Assembly (NCBI GenBank): GCA_948470475.1
Contig: OX419335.1
Span: 42,699,025-42,763,024 of the forward strand
Direction of reading: 5' to 3'
From: Galaxea fascicularis
Lineage: Eukaryota; Cnidaria; Anthozoa; Scleractinia; Euphylliidae
DNA: 64,000 nucleotides
The position numbers and the translations under genes are program-made. Positions 38,901-51,600 of the stretch are shown in pieces (the first letter of the stretch is position 1; each line of letters opens with the position of its first letter). The notes beneath the pieces are model-generated. The model had not been told where the DNA came from. It ran no database searches and worked only from the letters and a program-made list of their open reading frames with translations.

Positions 38901-41757
38901 TTGAGGTCATTGCACATAAGCTTAACTTTATTAATATAATATAACCTGTGGACTTTACACTGTCCCCATGTTGAACAAGCCTTGATAAATATTGCAGTTT
39001 AGTAAATGTACCCGTAAATATTAAAACTTTTTGCATTATTTGTTAAGATCTCAACAAAATTTCCTACTACCAGTAGATTTTTTCCTTTTTCTTTTGTTAA
39101 TTTCAGATTGTTGCTTGGCAGAAATTCCAGCCATAACATTTTAGTTAAAACATTTCACACTATCAAAACTAGTTGTTTGACATCCACAGTCATTTTAAAA
39201 CAAAATCACTTCCATGTAAGTAACCACCAAATAGGAAACTAATGCACAGAACTATTAATAATAAATGATTGTTATTGTTACAATCTGGATTAAGCAGGCT
39301 GCTTCAGGTGCTCCACACACTCAAAATGTTCAAATTCAATGTGGAGTACCCATCTGGGGATTAGATATGCAAAATTAGTCATGACACACCTGTGTCTGTA
39401 AGCACACAGCCTCCTTCACTGCTTTGGATCAGAAAGGTTTTGCAAGCAGAAGACCATATTGGTAAACTTACCTTCAAGGTAAAAAACAGTGATAATGGCA
39501 ATGTACAGACGAACAAAATAATAGACAGGAAAGTGAGCAAGTAGTCACAGCAGCCACGGTCTCCAGAATCCTCTAAAGGAATGAAAAGAAACAAAAGGTC
39601 ACTGAGGTGTAATCAGGCCACTCATATTCCAGTTTAGAACTTAATGCCAAATAAGGTTTTCTATAACATCTACGTCAAATTTCTTTTGATATTTAAATTT
39701 GCCAGCCACCGAACAATAGCATGCATTGTTTCAACAACCAGTAAACCTCTGGTTGGCACATTAACAACAATAGGTGACGTAACGAGAAACATCGCTATAA
39801 GTAAACAGTCCCAGACATACTCTGAAAACAGAATACTCTCTAAAGAAGATGACCAGAGAACTAATATGCACTGTAGTCTTGACCAAATGTTGGTTTAACA
39901 TTGAGGTTCTGCAGAAATCTGCATTGCTGGGTACAGGAAAATTTGCTGTACCCAGCAATGCAGATTTAATATTCTGTGCAAGGTTCTGTCTATCTGAAGT
40001 CATGCAAACCTGATGGGAAAACTTGTATGGAGTACGAAAGAGAAGAAATAACAGTACAGTGAATTAGCGTGGCAACTTAAGAGGATATGCCGGGGAGTAA
40101 GGAGTAAAGATAAGAGTGATATCAATAGTGATTGGAGTTCTCTGGGGAAAATTACACACAGACACCAGCACTTCTTGGCAGACATAGAAATAGATTTGTC
40201 ATTCAAAACAATCCAGAATGCAGTCCAAATGGACTTGACAAAGTTGCAGAGCCCAGACCCCTGGACAGGGATTGGTCTCAACTAAAAACCCTCGTAGACC
40301 ATCTAGCTGTGATGTACTGTAGATGATGATGATGAAAATAAGAAGAAGAAGAAGAAAGATCTGAGCACAAGCAAACAAAAACTACAGAGTTGAAGCAGGA
40401 CTTAGAAACTCACACAGTATCAGAGGTAAATATTGTTTACCATTTCCTTTGAGGTTGAAGTGACAAGCATATAGACTCTTGAAAAAGAAGCTGTGCCCAT
40501 AGCTATTGGGAACTTGGCTTAATTAAAGAGGGCACTGAGACATATATAGAGAAAATCCCTGTTAACATCAGCATTGAGGAATTACCAAAGATCTACCCAT
40601 TGGGAATAGCCCATTTCTTGCAAAAGGTGCTCTCTACCAAGTAGGCTAGCCTGATCAGGGTACCCAGGGACCCTCTCGGAAGCTGGTAGCTTCCCGGGAT
40701 ACCGGATTGAAAGGCCTAGTACATAGAAAGGAAAAGAAAGTCCACACTCTCAGTAATCAGTAGAGTTCACTGGGAAGCAGATACATTTTTCTCAAAGTAT
40801 TCATTCATTTGCAATTTTAAAATGGTCCCTTTCAAGTAAATACAACTGAATATGAGTACGAGAATGCTATCGTAAATATGCAAAAAATAAGTTATTAACA
40901 GTTAGCGTGTTGATAAATAATTTATTACTTTGACAAGGATCCAACCCACTTCTTGGAGAAACATTGGACTGAAAACACATTTTGTGTTCAAGAATTTTTG
41001 TATTTTTAATGCTTTAAAAATATCATGAATATCATGAAAGCTTCTTTTGGACAATATGAAAGATGATTCCTTTTAAAAGGGACAACTCCCCCACATTTGA
41101 ATTTATTTATCAGACCTGATAATTATTACTCAAGGATGAGAAACTATGATGCGAATGCCAGAATGTCATACTGGCCAAAAAGGTTCGAAACTTCAAGGCA
41201 AGAAGAAGTTTTTACATGAAAAAGACGCCAGAAAGAGTTACGTTTTGGCTCCACGAGCTCGACTAAGCTGCTCGATTTCGTTATATTTGCATCCGTCATC
41301 GGCGGTGAGAAACCGAACCTCTTCTATTGCCTAGAAGTAATAAACTGCCTAGAGTAATAATCGTATTTGCACACTGTATCTCTAACTTCGATAGGGATGA
41401 TTGGATACCACACAGCGCACCAGGCATCACATGTACACTGTGTGCTCAGATAAATTTAGAACTTTACGAAAGCCTGTGCGCTGATCAAGAGCTTTCAGCA
41501 CCGATGAGATTACGCAAGCTTCCTTTTTTATGGAATCTAGCACACGAGACTCGAAAGCAGCCTAAAATATTCTTCTCAGCGACACAAGAGAAAGACGCGA
41601 GTTTAGTAAACCCGTTTCTTCCTGCTTGCTTGATGCATGGGAGTCGACCTTTTTGTTGTCTGCTTACCTGGCGAAAGATAAAATTTGGCGGCCAAACTAC
41701 TAACTCAACTAATAGCATACGACTAAAACTGCCATTCTGCTTACCTTCAGGATCCAT
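32919..41757 (-). CDS. Stomatin B (SPFH/band 7 protein), 8 exons
   Basis: Seen, in transcript order: 41745-41757, 39472-39572, 38790-38862, 37852-37934, 36536-36739, 33920-33975, 33640-33718, 32919-33116 (stop TGA), in frame throughout, 268 aa. The N-terminus [15 protein letters not shown] leads to a hydrophobic hairpin segment with P30, then the SPFH core ([20 protein letters not shown]). C12/C13 and C70 sit at the positions of the stomatin palmitoylation cysteines. The oligomerisation end is intact ([20 protein letters not shown]). Every intron position and phase equals that of A. The 13-bp coding part of exon 1 ends GAAG|gtaagc; its phase fits exon 2. The protein is closer to C than to A in the central exon ([13 protein letters not shown] is shared with C). 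Function as for other stomatins; the partner is unknown. A 2.1-kb element occupies the intron between exons 5 and 6. Confidence 0.92.
33277..33545 (+). repeat. tRNA-derived SINE, second family
   Basis: A-box-like GTTGGCGCAGTGGTGATAGC and B-box-like GGTTAGATTCC, a body with CGGGAGGTTTTTCACCGGGT, and an ATT/ATC-rich tail. It lies antisense in the last intron of stomatin B. Confidence 0.75.
34165..36309. mobile_element. 2.1-kb AGCC(A/G)CTGTTACA-ended element
   Basis: Left end AGCCACTGTTACACTGAGAA, right end the inverse of AGCCGCTGTTACATGTTGAA; both arms then run through GTTTCAGCAG-like blocks for over 60 bp. Direct TTTA at 34161-34164 and 36310-36313. It contains a truncated SINE, and no transposase is recognised. 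Confidence 0.7.
34398..34650 (+). repeat. 5'-truncated SINE, same family as 20860-21240
   Basis: It begins in the B-box region (CGGGAGGTCGTGGGTTCAAA) and shares the body, including GGTCTTTAAATAACTGAGGA, with the copy at 20860. It is inserted in the 34165-36309 element. Confidence 0.8.
38083..38151. repeat. Fold-back repeat of about 33 bp arms
   Basis: Arms beginning TTTCCTTTGTCTC and ending ATTATTCATG pair across a three-base loop with a few mismatches. In stomatin B intron 3. Confidence 0.8.
38398..38530 (+). repeat. Truncated CAGGGCTCGAAATT-ended element
   Basis: One end, CAGGGCTCGAAATTGCAACT, is recognisable by its CAGGG terminus; no matching inverse end was found nearby. It probably is a relic. 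Confidence 0.4.
39915..39967. repeat. Perfect 21-bp hairpin in stomatin B intron 1
   Basis: Arms 39915-39935 and 39947-39967 (AAATCTGCATTGCTGGGTAC on) pair without mismatch across an 11-nt loop. Confidence 0.9.
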
Positions 41758-42145
41758 CAGTTCCTTGTTCGGTTCTTGTTTAGAAGAAATTTGCTCGAAG
41801 CTCGCCAGGATGAACGGAGAAGTCCGAAGAAGAGCACTTCGCGCTGAGTTGAACGATATACCAAATATGGAAGTAACGTGACAGGTGCTTTTCGCACGGG
41901 GTGTGGGAGGTGTTGCGAAAAACTACTTCACTTCAACACCGGGTCTCTTCATTAAATGCTCTTCCAGAGATAAACTACAAAATACAACCTTCGACAACGA
42001 GTTTATGTTATCCAAGACATTAGTGTGGATGCTTTCTCCTTTCCCGCCCCCCTAGCTCACCACTGGATGTTTGGCGGACAAAAAAGCATGAGAATTGCAC
42101 GAGGACTGTAGCGTGGTATTGTAATCAATTATCATATTTGAAAAT

Positions 42146-42691
42146 GGCTGCATTTATCTTGGAAGACGAATAATTCGTCTCAGACGAGTTATGCCTCAGT
42201 TCAAGATAAATACGGAGTCGCATAAAACAGCAGTAGACGAATAACAGTATAAAGACAGAGATGGGTTACTAGAACTCTTGAAGCGGTAAATCGAAACAAA
42301 ATGGCTGCATTTGTCGTGCTTTATCTCAAATAAAAGAAATAAGTTCGAAAATCAACAATTGCAGTGTGTTTTGAGTGGCAAAGCAGTAAAAAGAAAACGG
42401 AGACACAGCGAAATGATGCTAGAAGACTAATAAGCCCGTTACACCACTTACGAACATGAGATTCACCGTCAGTTTTTATGTATTTTTTTGCAACAAAACC
42501 GCATAAAGTGTTCGTCGGGAAGAAACAGAGATTTTGCGAGTTCGTCTGTTTTGTGTGTCCCGAGCTTATGTTGACGAATTTGTGCGTCGTCTAGACGAAT
42601 AAAACAGCGTCTGGTTCTTATTTCCCGTATTTATCTTGACGCATAATGCGCGTGTCAGACGAATTATTCGTCTTCCAAGATAAATACGGCC
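42146..42691. mobile_element. GGCYGYATTTATCTTGG-ended MITE
   Basis: Inverted ends: GGCTGCATTTATCTTGGAAG on the left and the inverse of GGCCGTATTTATCTTGGAAG on the right, both continuing ACGAATAATTCGTCT. Flanked by AAT at 42143-42145 and 42692-42694. 546 bp, about 385 bp upstream of the stomatin B start. Confidence 0.85.
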
Positions 42692-44398
42692 AATGTACAA
42701 AGAGTTACGTGTGCTATGATTAAACAGGAGGACAAGTGGATATGTTGGTCCTAACCAGAGGCATATCAACCCTTCCTTGCGGAATTGATCTGTAAATCCA
42801 AGAATTTGTGTGACCAAGTCTGCAAACCGAGAAAAATGAAGTAAGGAATGAAACATAACGGGTGACTTAAAAACAGAACTATTACTTTAATTGATCACGT
42901 TGGCTTGGCAACCCACTCAACAACTGATTATTTACCAATTAACGCCTCGCCTCTCTTCGTCTGAACTTCACGGATTGGTCTTCCATCCACACGTACTAGG
43001 TGAAACGCTCTTCAGAGTGAAAATTTTAAAACGTAATGTGGACGAATGAAAACAGAAATATTCAAACCCGATTCTGTCACTGGTATGTGTGATCTCCCGT
43101 GGGTTAATAATATTGCATGCTTCACTGCCACCATGCCTTGTTTTAAAACATTTTTTCTTTGATAACATGTTCACGGTTTTCATTTCAGAACATTTCCTAT
43201 TACGGCTTTGCAAATGTCCCCAAGCGAGACTTCAGACGTTCTAATTATGAGTTAGACATGTTAGACAGTGCTTAAAAGTGCTTCATGATGGGACATTTTG
43301 TCGACCAACTGAAACATTTCATGAAAAGAGTCGAGGCAGAATCTTAGAGCCAACCCCCATAAAAATATTCGTTTTCCGAACACCGGCAGAAACGGATACG
43401 TGCAGACAGGCGAAAACTACAAGTACGCACAAACCATACGCGTGGACGCAATTTTTATTGAAAACCGGAAAAAAATGTCCGTACGTCAGTTTTCAAATGA
43501 AAAAAACGTTACTGAAACAGACTTTTTGAAAGCGAGCGACAGACGCCACAGTTTGCGCAGAAATCAGTCGTCGCAAGGGAAAAGCAGATTTTGCTGTAGC
43601 CTGTGGACCATCTCGCTTGGCCACTTTACTGAGAATAACATTTTCGACAGAAAAACGTTAATCTTATTTCCCACCATCTATAAAGGCAACCCTAACTAAG
43701 AAGCATCCACCGTAATTGATGGTACGGCAGTGTCCTAGTTACACACGTTTTCACACTTGCTTCCCGCAAATCCTCGGTGTGTTCAGACCTAAATGTCGTA
43801 CTGTATAGTTCCAGATCTCTTTCTCTCGTTTTTTTTCTCTTTAATTGCTTTTAATTCACATTTTCATGTCAAATAAGACAGTTATTCACGGAACTAAACA
43901 CCATTTTTTCCCGACGTCTACAAAATCAAATGCAAAGTGACGGTTTACGAAATTCCGTGAATCATGGGAAAAAATGTAGGCTTTCGATCTTTTTGTAATA
44001 AACTCAGTAAACTGTGAAAAAAATGCACAGTGGGGCCGGTAAGAATTCCAGTCCTTGTTCAATGTATCACGGGGTAAAAGATTAGATGCAACAAGCAACG
44101 CACCCATCAGGGAAAATCCGAGATGGATCGGAGAAAAGCGCAAAAATACTTAAACAAAAAATTGCACTCCTGTTTACTGTAATAGTCTCTGTGGGCTAAA
44201 CTGTCTCAGTTGCAACTAAATTGAACCCTATCACAATGGTCAAAACCAACAGACAGAAAAAAAGAATACATACAACATTATTGTATAGTATAGTAAACAT
44301 AGTTGTAACAAATTCCTAAGTCAATACACTCGATCTTCTTCTAAATTATATTATATTTCCCTGATTAACAAGTCAAATATATCGAGGTCATAAAGACT

Positions 44399-44615
44399 GT
44401 AGACTGCACAACAGCCGTATTTTTACGTTGGTCTGGAATGCAAGCGCTCGTCAAACGAAAGGTCTGGAGCGAGCCAGTGAAAACGTTGAGTGAGACCAGT
44501 GAGAGAGGTTTTTTCCTCGCCTTGAGCCTCACGCGCGTCGCGCGTGTGGATTCACACCAAGATCACGCCGTGCTTCGCGCTTTGGAGGATAAAACCGACT
44601 GTTTTGCAGTCTGTA
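44399..44615. repeat. Fold-back-ended repeat with CG-rich centre
   Basis: TGTAGACTGCACAACAGCCG at the left pairs imperfectly with the inverse of ACAGACTGCAAAACAGTCGG at the right. The centre has CACGCGCGTCGCGCGTGTG. No duplication was resolved. Confidence 0.55.
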
Positions 44616-45653
44616 AATAATGCAACATACATTCTAATTGATACTTTGTCTATTATAAACAATCCTTTGTTTACTTTCTAAAAGCTCGTGTTTCTGCTAT
44701 TGTCTTGCCTGCAAGAGCAGATGGTTGCCCTGAGGAATTAAATAAACAACAGCCTCCATTTAGCGCGAAAATATTCGTGGATATTTGCATAATCTCAGAA
44801 GCGAACAGTTCTCTCGAGAAAAACGGTGAGCTCTGAGGAACTGATAATGTCCAAGGACAAATATCCGAGCATAATTTAAAGCCAAATGGAGGCTATTGTG
44901 TTTATTATCCTTCAAATATTTTTTGCAACGCGCATTTGGGAAATGTCACCGGATATTCCCCAGGTTCAGCTGGGGTATATTCAGTCACGTGGTGAGTTCA
45001 GACCAATTGTATGCGAGCGAAAATAATGGCAGCTTAATCATATCAATATTCCTATACTCACTGATTCTATATTTGCAGAAAATATATCTGCACTAACTGG
45101 TTACTGAACAGTTACGGCGTTCATTGCCTAAAAAGTGATAAGTAAATGAAGGGTTTGGTTAATTTTGAAGGGAATAAAAGAAACAAAATATTTATTGCAT
45201 GCTTCCCTGTGTATCATTGCTCTTACTAAATCAATATCATTATGATTCATACCATGCTCTGTACATGGAAGCCTATTCATTGAAATTTTTATACCTTTGG
45301 GGCACTAAAGTGGGGTTTTACTTACACATTAAGGGCATTATGCATTATTAATCTAACCTAACCTAGGATTCCTGGATATTCAAAGCCAGCTGCCCTGAAA
45401 CTCATAACCTACCTGAAAAAATGGAGAGTTACACTGGTTACAAGAAAAGTAACCATGGACAAAACAAATGCTTCTCAAGGTCAATAATATTTGAAATGGC
45501 CTTACTTTAAAACTTAGACTACACGTACTTAAAAGCAAATTAAATATCCGTGTCCTTCTACGTTTTACGCTTAATTCAGGGCATAAACTGATTTTAAAGA
45601 ACAGTGACTTCAGTAGCAGGGTCTTGCTCTGTGCCTTTACACTGTCCATGTAG

Positions 45654-48600
45654 TCATTTGCCTTCACTTGGAAGGAACCTTGCCAAGAAGCTTACAGGAA
45701 GTGGGAAAATGATGGTGGAGTTTTTCTCAGCAGAGATGGTGGTCAGTGTTTGTAAGTAACGCAGCTGAAGAGCAGAAGGTGACTCTGAAATAATTTCAGC
45801 AGCTTCCTTCAGTGCACGGGAAGCATTCATTTCTCCTTCAGCAGCAATCACCTGATCAGACAAAAAGCATAAATACAACACTCAAACAATCAAGCTCAGT
45901 ATACTGTGGAAACCTATACCAACTACAACAATTTTGGTATTATCAACAGAGTTGATAAATGTAAATTGACCACCGTACAGGGATTCTAAAAGCTGACGTT
46001 TCGAGTGCTAGCCCTTCGTCAGAGCGAATCCAAATTGGATTCGCTCTGACGAAAGGGTTGCGACGCAGCTCCACAGTTTCTTTAGAAACTACCCCCACTA
46101 CCTACACTTACATTGAAGGCAAAGGCCTACCAAAGGCATTTGATATCTAAAGATTTGCCACAACAAACTGTTTCAGGCGATAGTTAAAGCAATTAAGGAT
46201 GGGCTTCCTTTATGCACTGTTCCAGAAAATATCCATACCTGCCTGATGGAAGATCAAGATCAGTAATATTGTAGTTACCAGGACTAACCTTTGCACGAGC
46301 CTCACGCGAGGCTTCAGCTTCAGCCGCCATGGCTCTCTGCAACTGCTGAGGAAGACGAACATCTTTCCTATACAACAGATAAACAGACAATTCAAGATTG
46401 GATTTGTTCTCTTTGGTGAAACAGAATGTGAATGTGTTTTGGTCTCCACCATGTGGTGACCATATAGTAGTGTCACCAGGGGTTTCATTAGAAGTGCGGG
46501 TGAAAACTTCCACCTACTTTGTGAGAATTTACCTCTCACTGCTGCCTACTTTGTCTAGGTCTGCACTCAAATGATTAAAATAAATTCATCAGGTTGTCAC
46601 CTACTTTGGTTAGCTCAGACAACTATTCAAAAAAAAAAATTGCAACTCCTGCGTCATTAATAAAAAGTTATTCATCTCTCAAGGTTTGAACGCTGGACAA
46701 TGAAAGAGCTGGATCTATATAAACCAAATAGCATTCAAGGCAATAGCAAGCTTGTAACTGGAATGGAATACTGAATCCTTATTATATGGCTAGTGTTTGT
46801 ATACGATATAACGCGCGTTCTGATTGGCTGAGAGAAGCGAAGCGCTAGGGCATTATTCTCCCGTAATGCCCACGGGCCGATTACGGATGATGCAAATTAG
46901 GAACAAAAACAACAAAAGGTCATCCAAAGGCCACATTTTTTTTTTATTAACATTAAAAATTGGTGCCTCTAGGGCAAAAAACTGAAAACACGACCACGAA
47001 AACTGTTAGTGAAACGTTTGACCTGAGTTTCGAAAATATCAATGAACAGATTATCGTGAAGTGACGACTTGTGCTTGAACTAATTTTTTCCCCTTAGAAC
47101 CGTTATGTTAGCCATATAATAAACAACTTAATAACCTCAACCGTTCGGTCGTTACGGGAAAATCTCAAACCTCGGCCTAGCTGTATTGACCTCGCTATCG
47201 CTCGGTCAATACGGCAAGGCCTCAGTTTGAGATTTTCCCGTAACGACCTCACTCTCGGTTATTAAGTAGTTATTAATGTAAATAGTGGCACAGCCTAACA
47301 TAAGCCAACAGCACTTACAAACGTTTTATCCATACTTAGGGCACTTACCATAAGTCTGAACTGGCTGGCCAACTCAGTCCAGTTGAAAAAAGAACTCTAA
47401 TATTAATCAGAACTGTAGAGCCAGATCAGTTTATTTCTACACAGTGTGTATACCAGTGATGGGTTCTTAGCAAAAACTCTAAAAAGAAGCCTATTTCATA
47501 TAATTTCAAAATGACCGGTCCAACTTGTCAGTTGTGACTGTTAGTAAGTGCCCTTAGATTCATAAAACAGGCTTATTGGTCCATTAATCCTTTTATTTTG
47601 TGGCAGATGAAAATAAACTTTATCCTAGCTTTTGAGACATAAAATGAAGCTTGAAAAGCAAGCAAGGAATACAATGCAACAAAGGATCAGTAGCAAAATA
47701 ACTACTTCCATTTGCGGTAGGTCTGAATTGTATTAATTCCATAATATTAATTTTACCCTTGCAATACACAAGCTAAAAAGTGATTACTTACACTTCCACA
47801 CGCTCCACCTTTACTCCCCAGGGATCAGTGGCTTCATCCAGAGATGACTGTTGGAAGAAACAAAAGACTTACTACCATTATTTATTTGCAGATAGTTACC
47901 GGTAACTAAGCCCAGCAATCTTAGTGAGTTAAACTTAATGGTAGCAATATTCTCACTGCACAGTATATATAAATCAGCTTGTCCTAAGAGTGTTAAGGCA
48001 GTATCTGGGAGGGGGTGAATGATTTAAAAATTTAAGGGTAGACTTATGGATCAGACACTCCTTTAATATTTTTAGTATTTTTGACTTTTACCCTGCAAGC
48101 AGACTCCTTCAGTCTTCCTAGAAGAAAAGGAGACTCTGCTAATGGCCTCAACAATTCCTGTTGAGCATGCTCTAAACTAAAACTGAGCTACCCTCAGCCT
48201 CACTATGAAAGTGAAGTAGCTGCCATGTTTGTCGATCAACTGTCAACAACAAACCGCAGGTGAAGTAAAAGGCAGCGATACCCATGAAAAAAGAAAAAAA
48301 AGTGACAGTACCTGCATGGTCTCGCTAATAGTTTCTCTCTCACCCAAGATCTCACTCAGGTTCTTGGTTCCCAGCACATTACGAAGGGTGGTCTGCGCCA
48401 ACAAACGAGTAGAACGATTTGCATTCTCCACATTTGTAATTGACATGGTGGCATTGTATATTCTGAAGTATACCACTGCATCTACTGCCACAGTAACACT
48501 GTCCTTTGTCAAAACCTGGACACAAATTATACAACAGACCGAATAAAAATCAGAACAAATGGAAACATGGTGACTTGCTGGACGGGTGGATGACATTAGA

Positions 48601-51600
48601 CAGTAGACCCCTTCTCTTGTACATTTGGAAAGGTAATCTACTCACTCTGCTTTCTTCAACCAGCCCCCCTTAATGATTTTTCTTTCACAAAATTTACCTC
48701 TGCTGCTGTTTTAAATATCATAATTTTATTTTATAAAATTCCAAGAGATATTTTTCACAAAAAAGAAAATACCCAGACAATATTTTCATAAGCATATTGA
48801 AAAAACAGGGATGCCTTTTCATTCCTGGCCCCACATGTTTGTCTTGATCACCAGAACATCCACTGATTTGCCCCTGTTTGAAGGAAGACCTTAGACAGCA
48901 ATGACCAGAACCAGGTTGCTGACCAATGGTTTTCATAAAAACAATGGTTCATGCTCATTCTTGTGGGCTCAGAAAACCTGGTTCTAGTCATTGTAATTTA
49001 ACCTTTTAAACCTAAGAGTGAGCAGCATCAAATTTCCCCTTGTAATATCATGGGTGACAAATTACTCCTTAATTTTGGCGCGAAATTTCAGAGTTAATTT
49101 ATAACTCCACATGTGAAATTACAAATTGCCATGACATAATAAACTTTTAGTGACAATTTGTACTTCAAAATGTGTTAACACGGAGACAAATGCACAGATG
49201 ACCGCGATTGGATTTTAGGCGCATTTTACACGGCGCCGTTTTCAGTTCATTCATGACGAATTATAGCGAATCATGTAACGAAGATTTGACAGTTGACTCA
49301 ACTTTGAAACAATTTGTAAACAGCAAGAAGGATTTCAAAGGGCTTTTTGTCGAAAAATTCAAACAATTGTGAACTTTAGCTGAAAGTATGCTTTAAACAT
49401 TTCAATGCGTGGAGTTCTCAATACAATAAACAAGTCAAAAACCCACGATTGTGAGCATAATTTGTCACCCAAGATATCAAGCCTAAAGGCTCGGGAAATT
49501 ATTAGAATTTGGACAAAACGTGCGTGAAATTATTCCCTAATTTCACTCGTCACCATTTGATTACACATACTAATATCAATGCTTTTAAAAACAGAGTGGT
49601 CATGATAATTAAGGAAGGATGACACCACAAATTTGTTTGATATTTTAACTACATCTCCCCACTACTTCTATTGGAAATGTGTAGGGGCAACAGATGAGAA
49701 TTTAAATTTTGATCTTGGGGTTTCAAGGGTTAAGGTTTTTCCTGTTTGAAGGCTATGATAGCATAACATTTCACAATCAAATTCATTGAATACCTCTTGT
49801 GGTGGTACATCAAATGACACAACTCTCAAATCCACTTTCTGATATGAGTCAATGCAGGGTAAGATAAAAAACATGCCTGAAAAACAACCGTTGTTCAAAG
49901 CTCAATTCCACTTATATTTTGAACTCATCCTTAAGCTTTCTTCATCTGTGTATTTAAGTCTTCAAAAAGTGATTTTGTACTTAACTAATTAAATTCACAC
50001 ATCCCGAAGGTGGCCATTATCTGTTCTCTCATTACAGTAATTCATAATTTGCAAATAATTTTTCCTGTCATGTACTTTCCACAATGAAAGACTAAATTAA
50101 AAAATTGCAAACTAATGAAAGTTCTATCACTCTGTTAATCTTTTTATTTTGCTAATCCACTGGCTCCTGGTTTGAAGGAAGTACGAGTGGATGATGGGAC
50201 AAGATTTTCAATATAATTTTCTTGTCAAAGTTACATGTTTTTTTCTTGGTGTATTTGTCTGGCCGGTTTACTTGATGGCACTCATTTGGGTATGGTTTGA
50301 AAGATCTCGTCCCCCCGCCCAAGTTGGTTGTGTAGGACCATTAAAACTGATGATGTCAAAAGTGGTACAAGGGACGTGGTCCCAGGCAGGCAATTACGGG
50401 TGCATAAGGTGTCAGTGAGTTAATACTGTTACTTTCATAACACAATAATTCGTCTGTTTATATTTAGCCGTGATTCGTGTCTGTTATTTCTCGTTGATTA
50501 TTTACTTACCGTGGAGACTGTAAATACTTGCATGACAGTTTTAGTGATCGGATTTCATTATGTAAGCTAGGTAGTGCTTTAGAGGTCTATCATTGCAACG
50601 CTACTTGTTCGCTACATGCTACCTTTTCCACCACTACATATCAGCTACGCATAGCCGCTAGGAGCCAGACTAAAGCAAGTCATTTTATTCACTTGGTTAT
50701 TATAGCCATAAGTTAGGTTTATTATCTACGTGGCACAATTATCTTTAGCCTGTGCGTAGTTTCGCTGTTCTATGCCACGTGCGCTTAGGTAGTAGTGTAT
50801 CTGTCGGCTTCTTTAGTTTTTTGTTGCTTTCTAGTTCGAACCACAACCAAACCACAATCAAATCTCATTGCAATCAAATCTCATCACAACCAAGTCTCAT
50901 CGCTACGCTAAGCTACAAATCGAATCGCCTTTATCTGCTCTCCAAGTTTATGATTTCAATTATTTGTCTATTGTTCTACAAGCTGCTGTTTTTACGTTAC
51001 TCCGATTAAAAGTTTCTGTTGTGCGTTACAATTGTCTGGTTTCCAGTTCGTCGCCCCCAACTCTCGCTACACATGTGCCCTTTTGGGTTACAAATAACAG
51101 GTGTCTAAAGCTGTTTAAACTAACTGAAGAATTATTAATAACAAATAACTGAAAAAATAAATTTTACCTGGTCCTTTAGCTCCTCCAGGAAGCAACCGCC
51201 CAAGACGAAAAATGACTGCTCTCTCATATTCCTGCACAATCTGTGTTAATAAATTTTTAATCACTATTAAATAAGGGATTACCTTATCCTGAAAGTTACC
51301 TGAACATTGCATTCCACTCTGTTCAGTAGTTGGGAATCAACAGCTTGACTGTAACAATATTATATTATCCAGGAGTATCTGATCAAAAAATTTGGAGTAG
51401 ATGGGAAATGAAAAGTTCAGAATAGTGAAGTAGTATGTACAACAGGAGATCAAGCATACCTTAATGCAGAAACATAAGGACAATGGCAACGTACAAACGA
51501 ACAGCAAGAAAGAAACAAATGTCAGCACATAATCGCATATGCCTCGGCTTTCAGAAGACCCTCCACCTGTCAGTACAACAAACAAAATTGACAAATTTAG

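Larger units (their letters stand above)
41758..45653. other. Region between stomatin B and stomatin C
   Basis: It should hold the stomatin B promoter and the stomatin C 3' UTR. Besides a MITE (42146-42691) and a fold-back-ended repeat (44399-44615), I see no gene. Open frames near 43.3-43.7 kb show no known domain. Confidence 0.6.

Noticed and set aside
40132..40326. Peptide ending [20 protein letters not shown], possible retroelement tail
   Set aside because: It is too short, with no reverse transcriptase or nuclease motif upstream; left unassigned.
41327..41881. 184-aa open frame on the plus strand
   Set aside because: It is the longest frame outside the main genes but overlaps stomatin B exon 1 in antisense and shows no recognisable domain or low-complexity signature. 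I treat it as chance, though a transcript would change that.
50191..50418. 75-aa plus-strand frame with a hydrophobic stretch
   Set aside because: Part (TTTGGGTATGGTTTGAAAGA) resembles the TTAA element near 5.86 kb, so it is probably an old repeat copy inside stomatin C.
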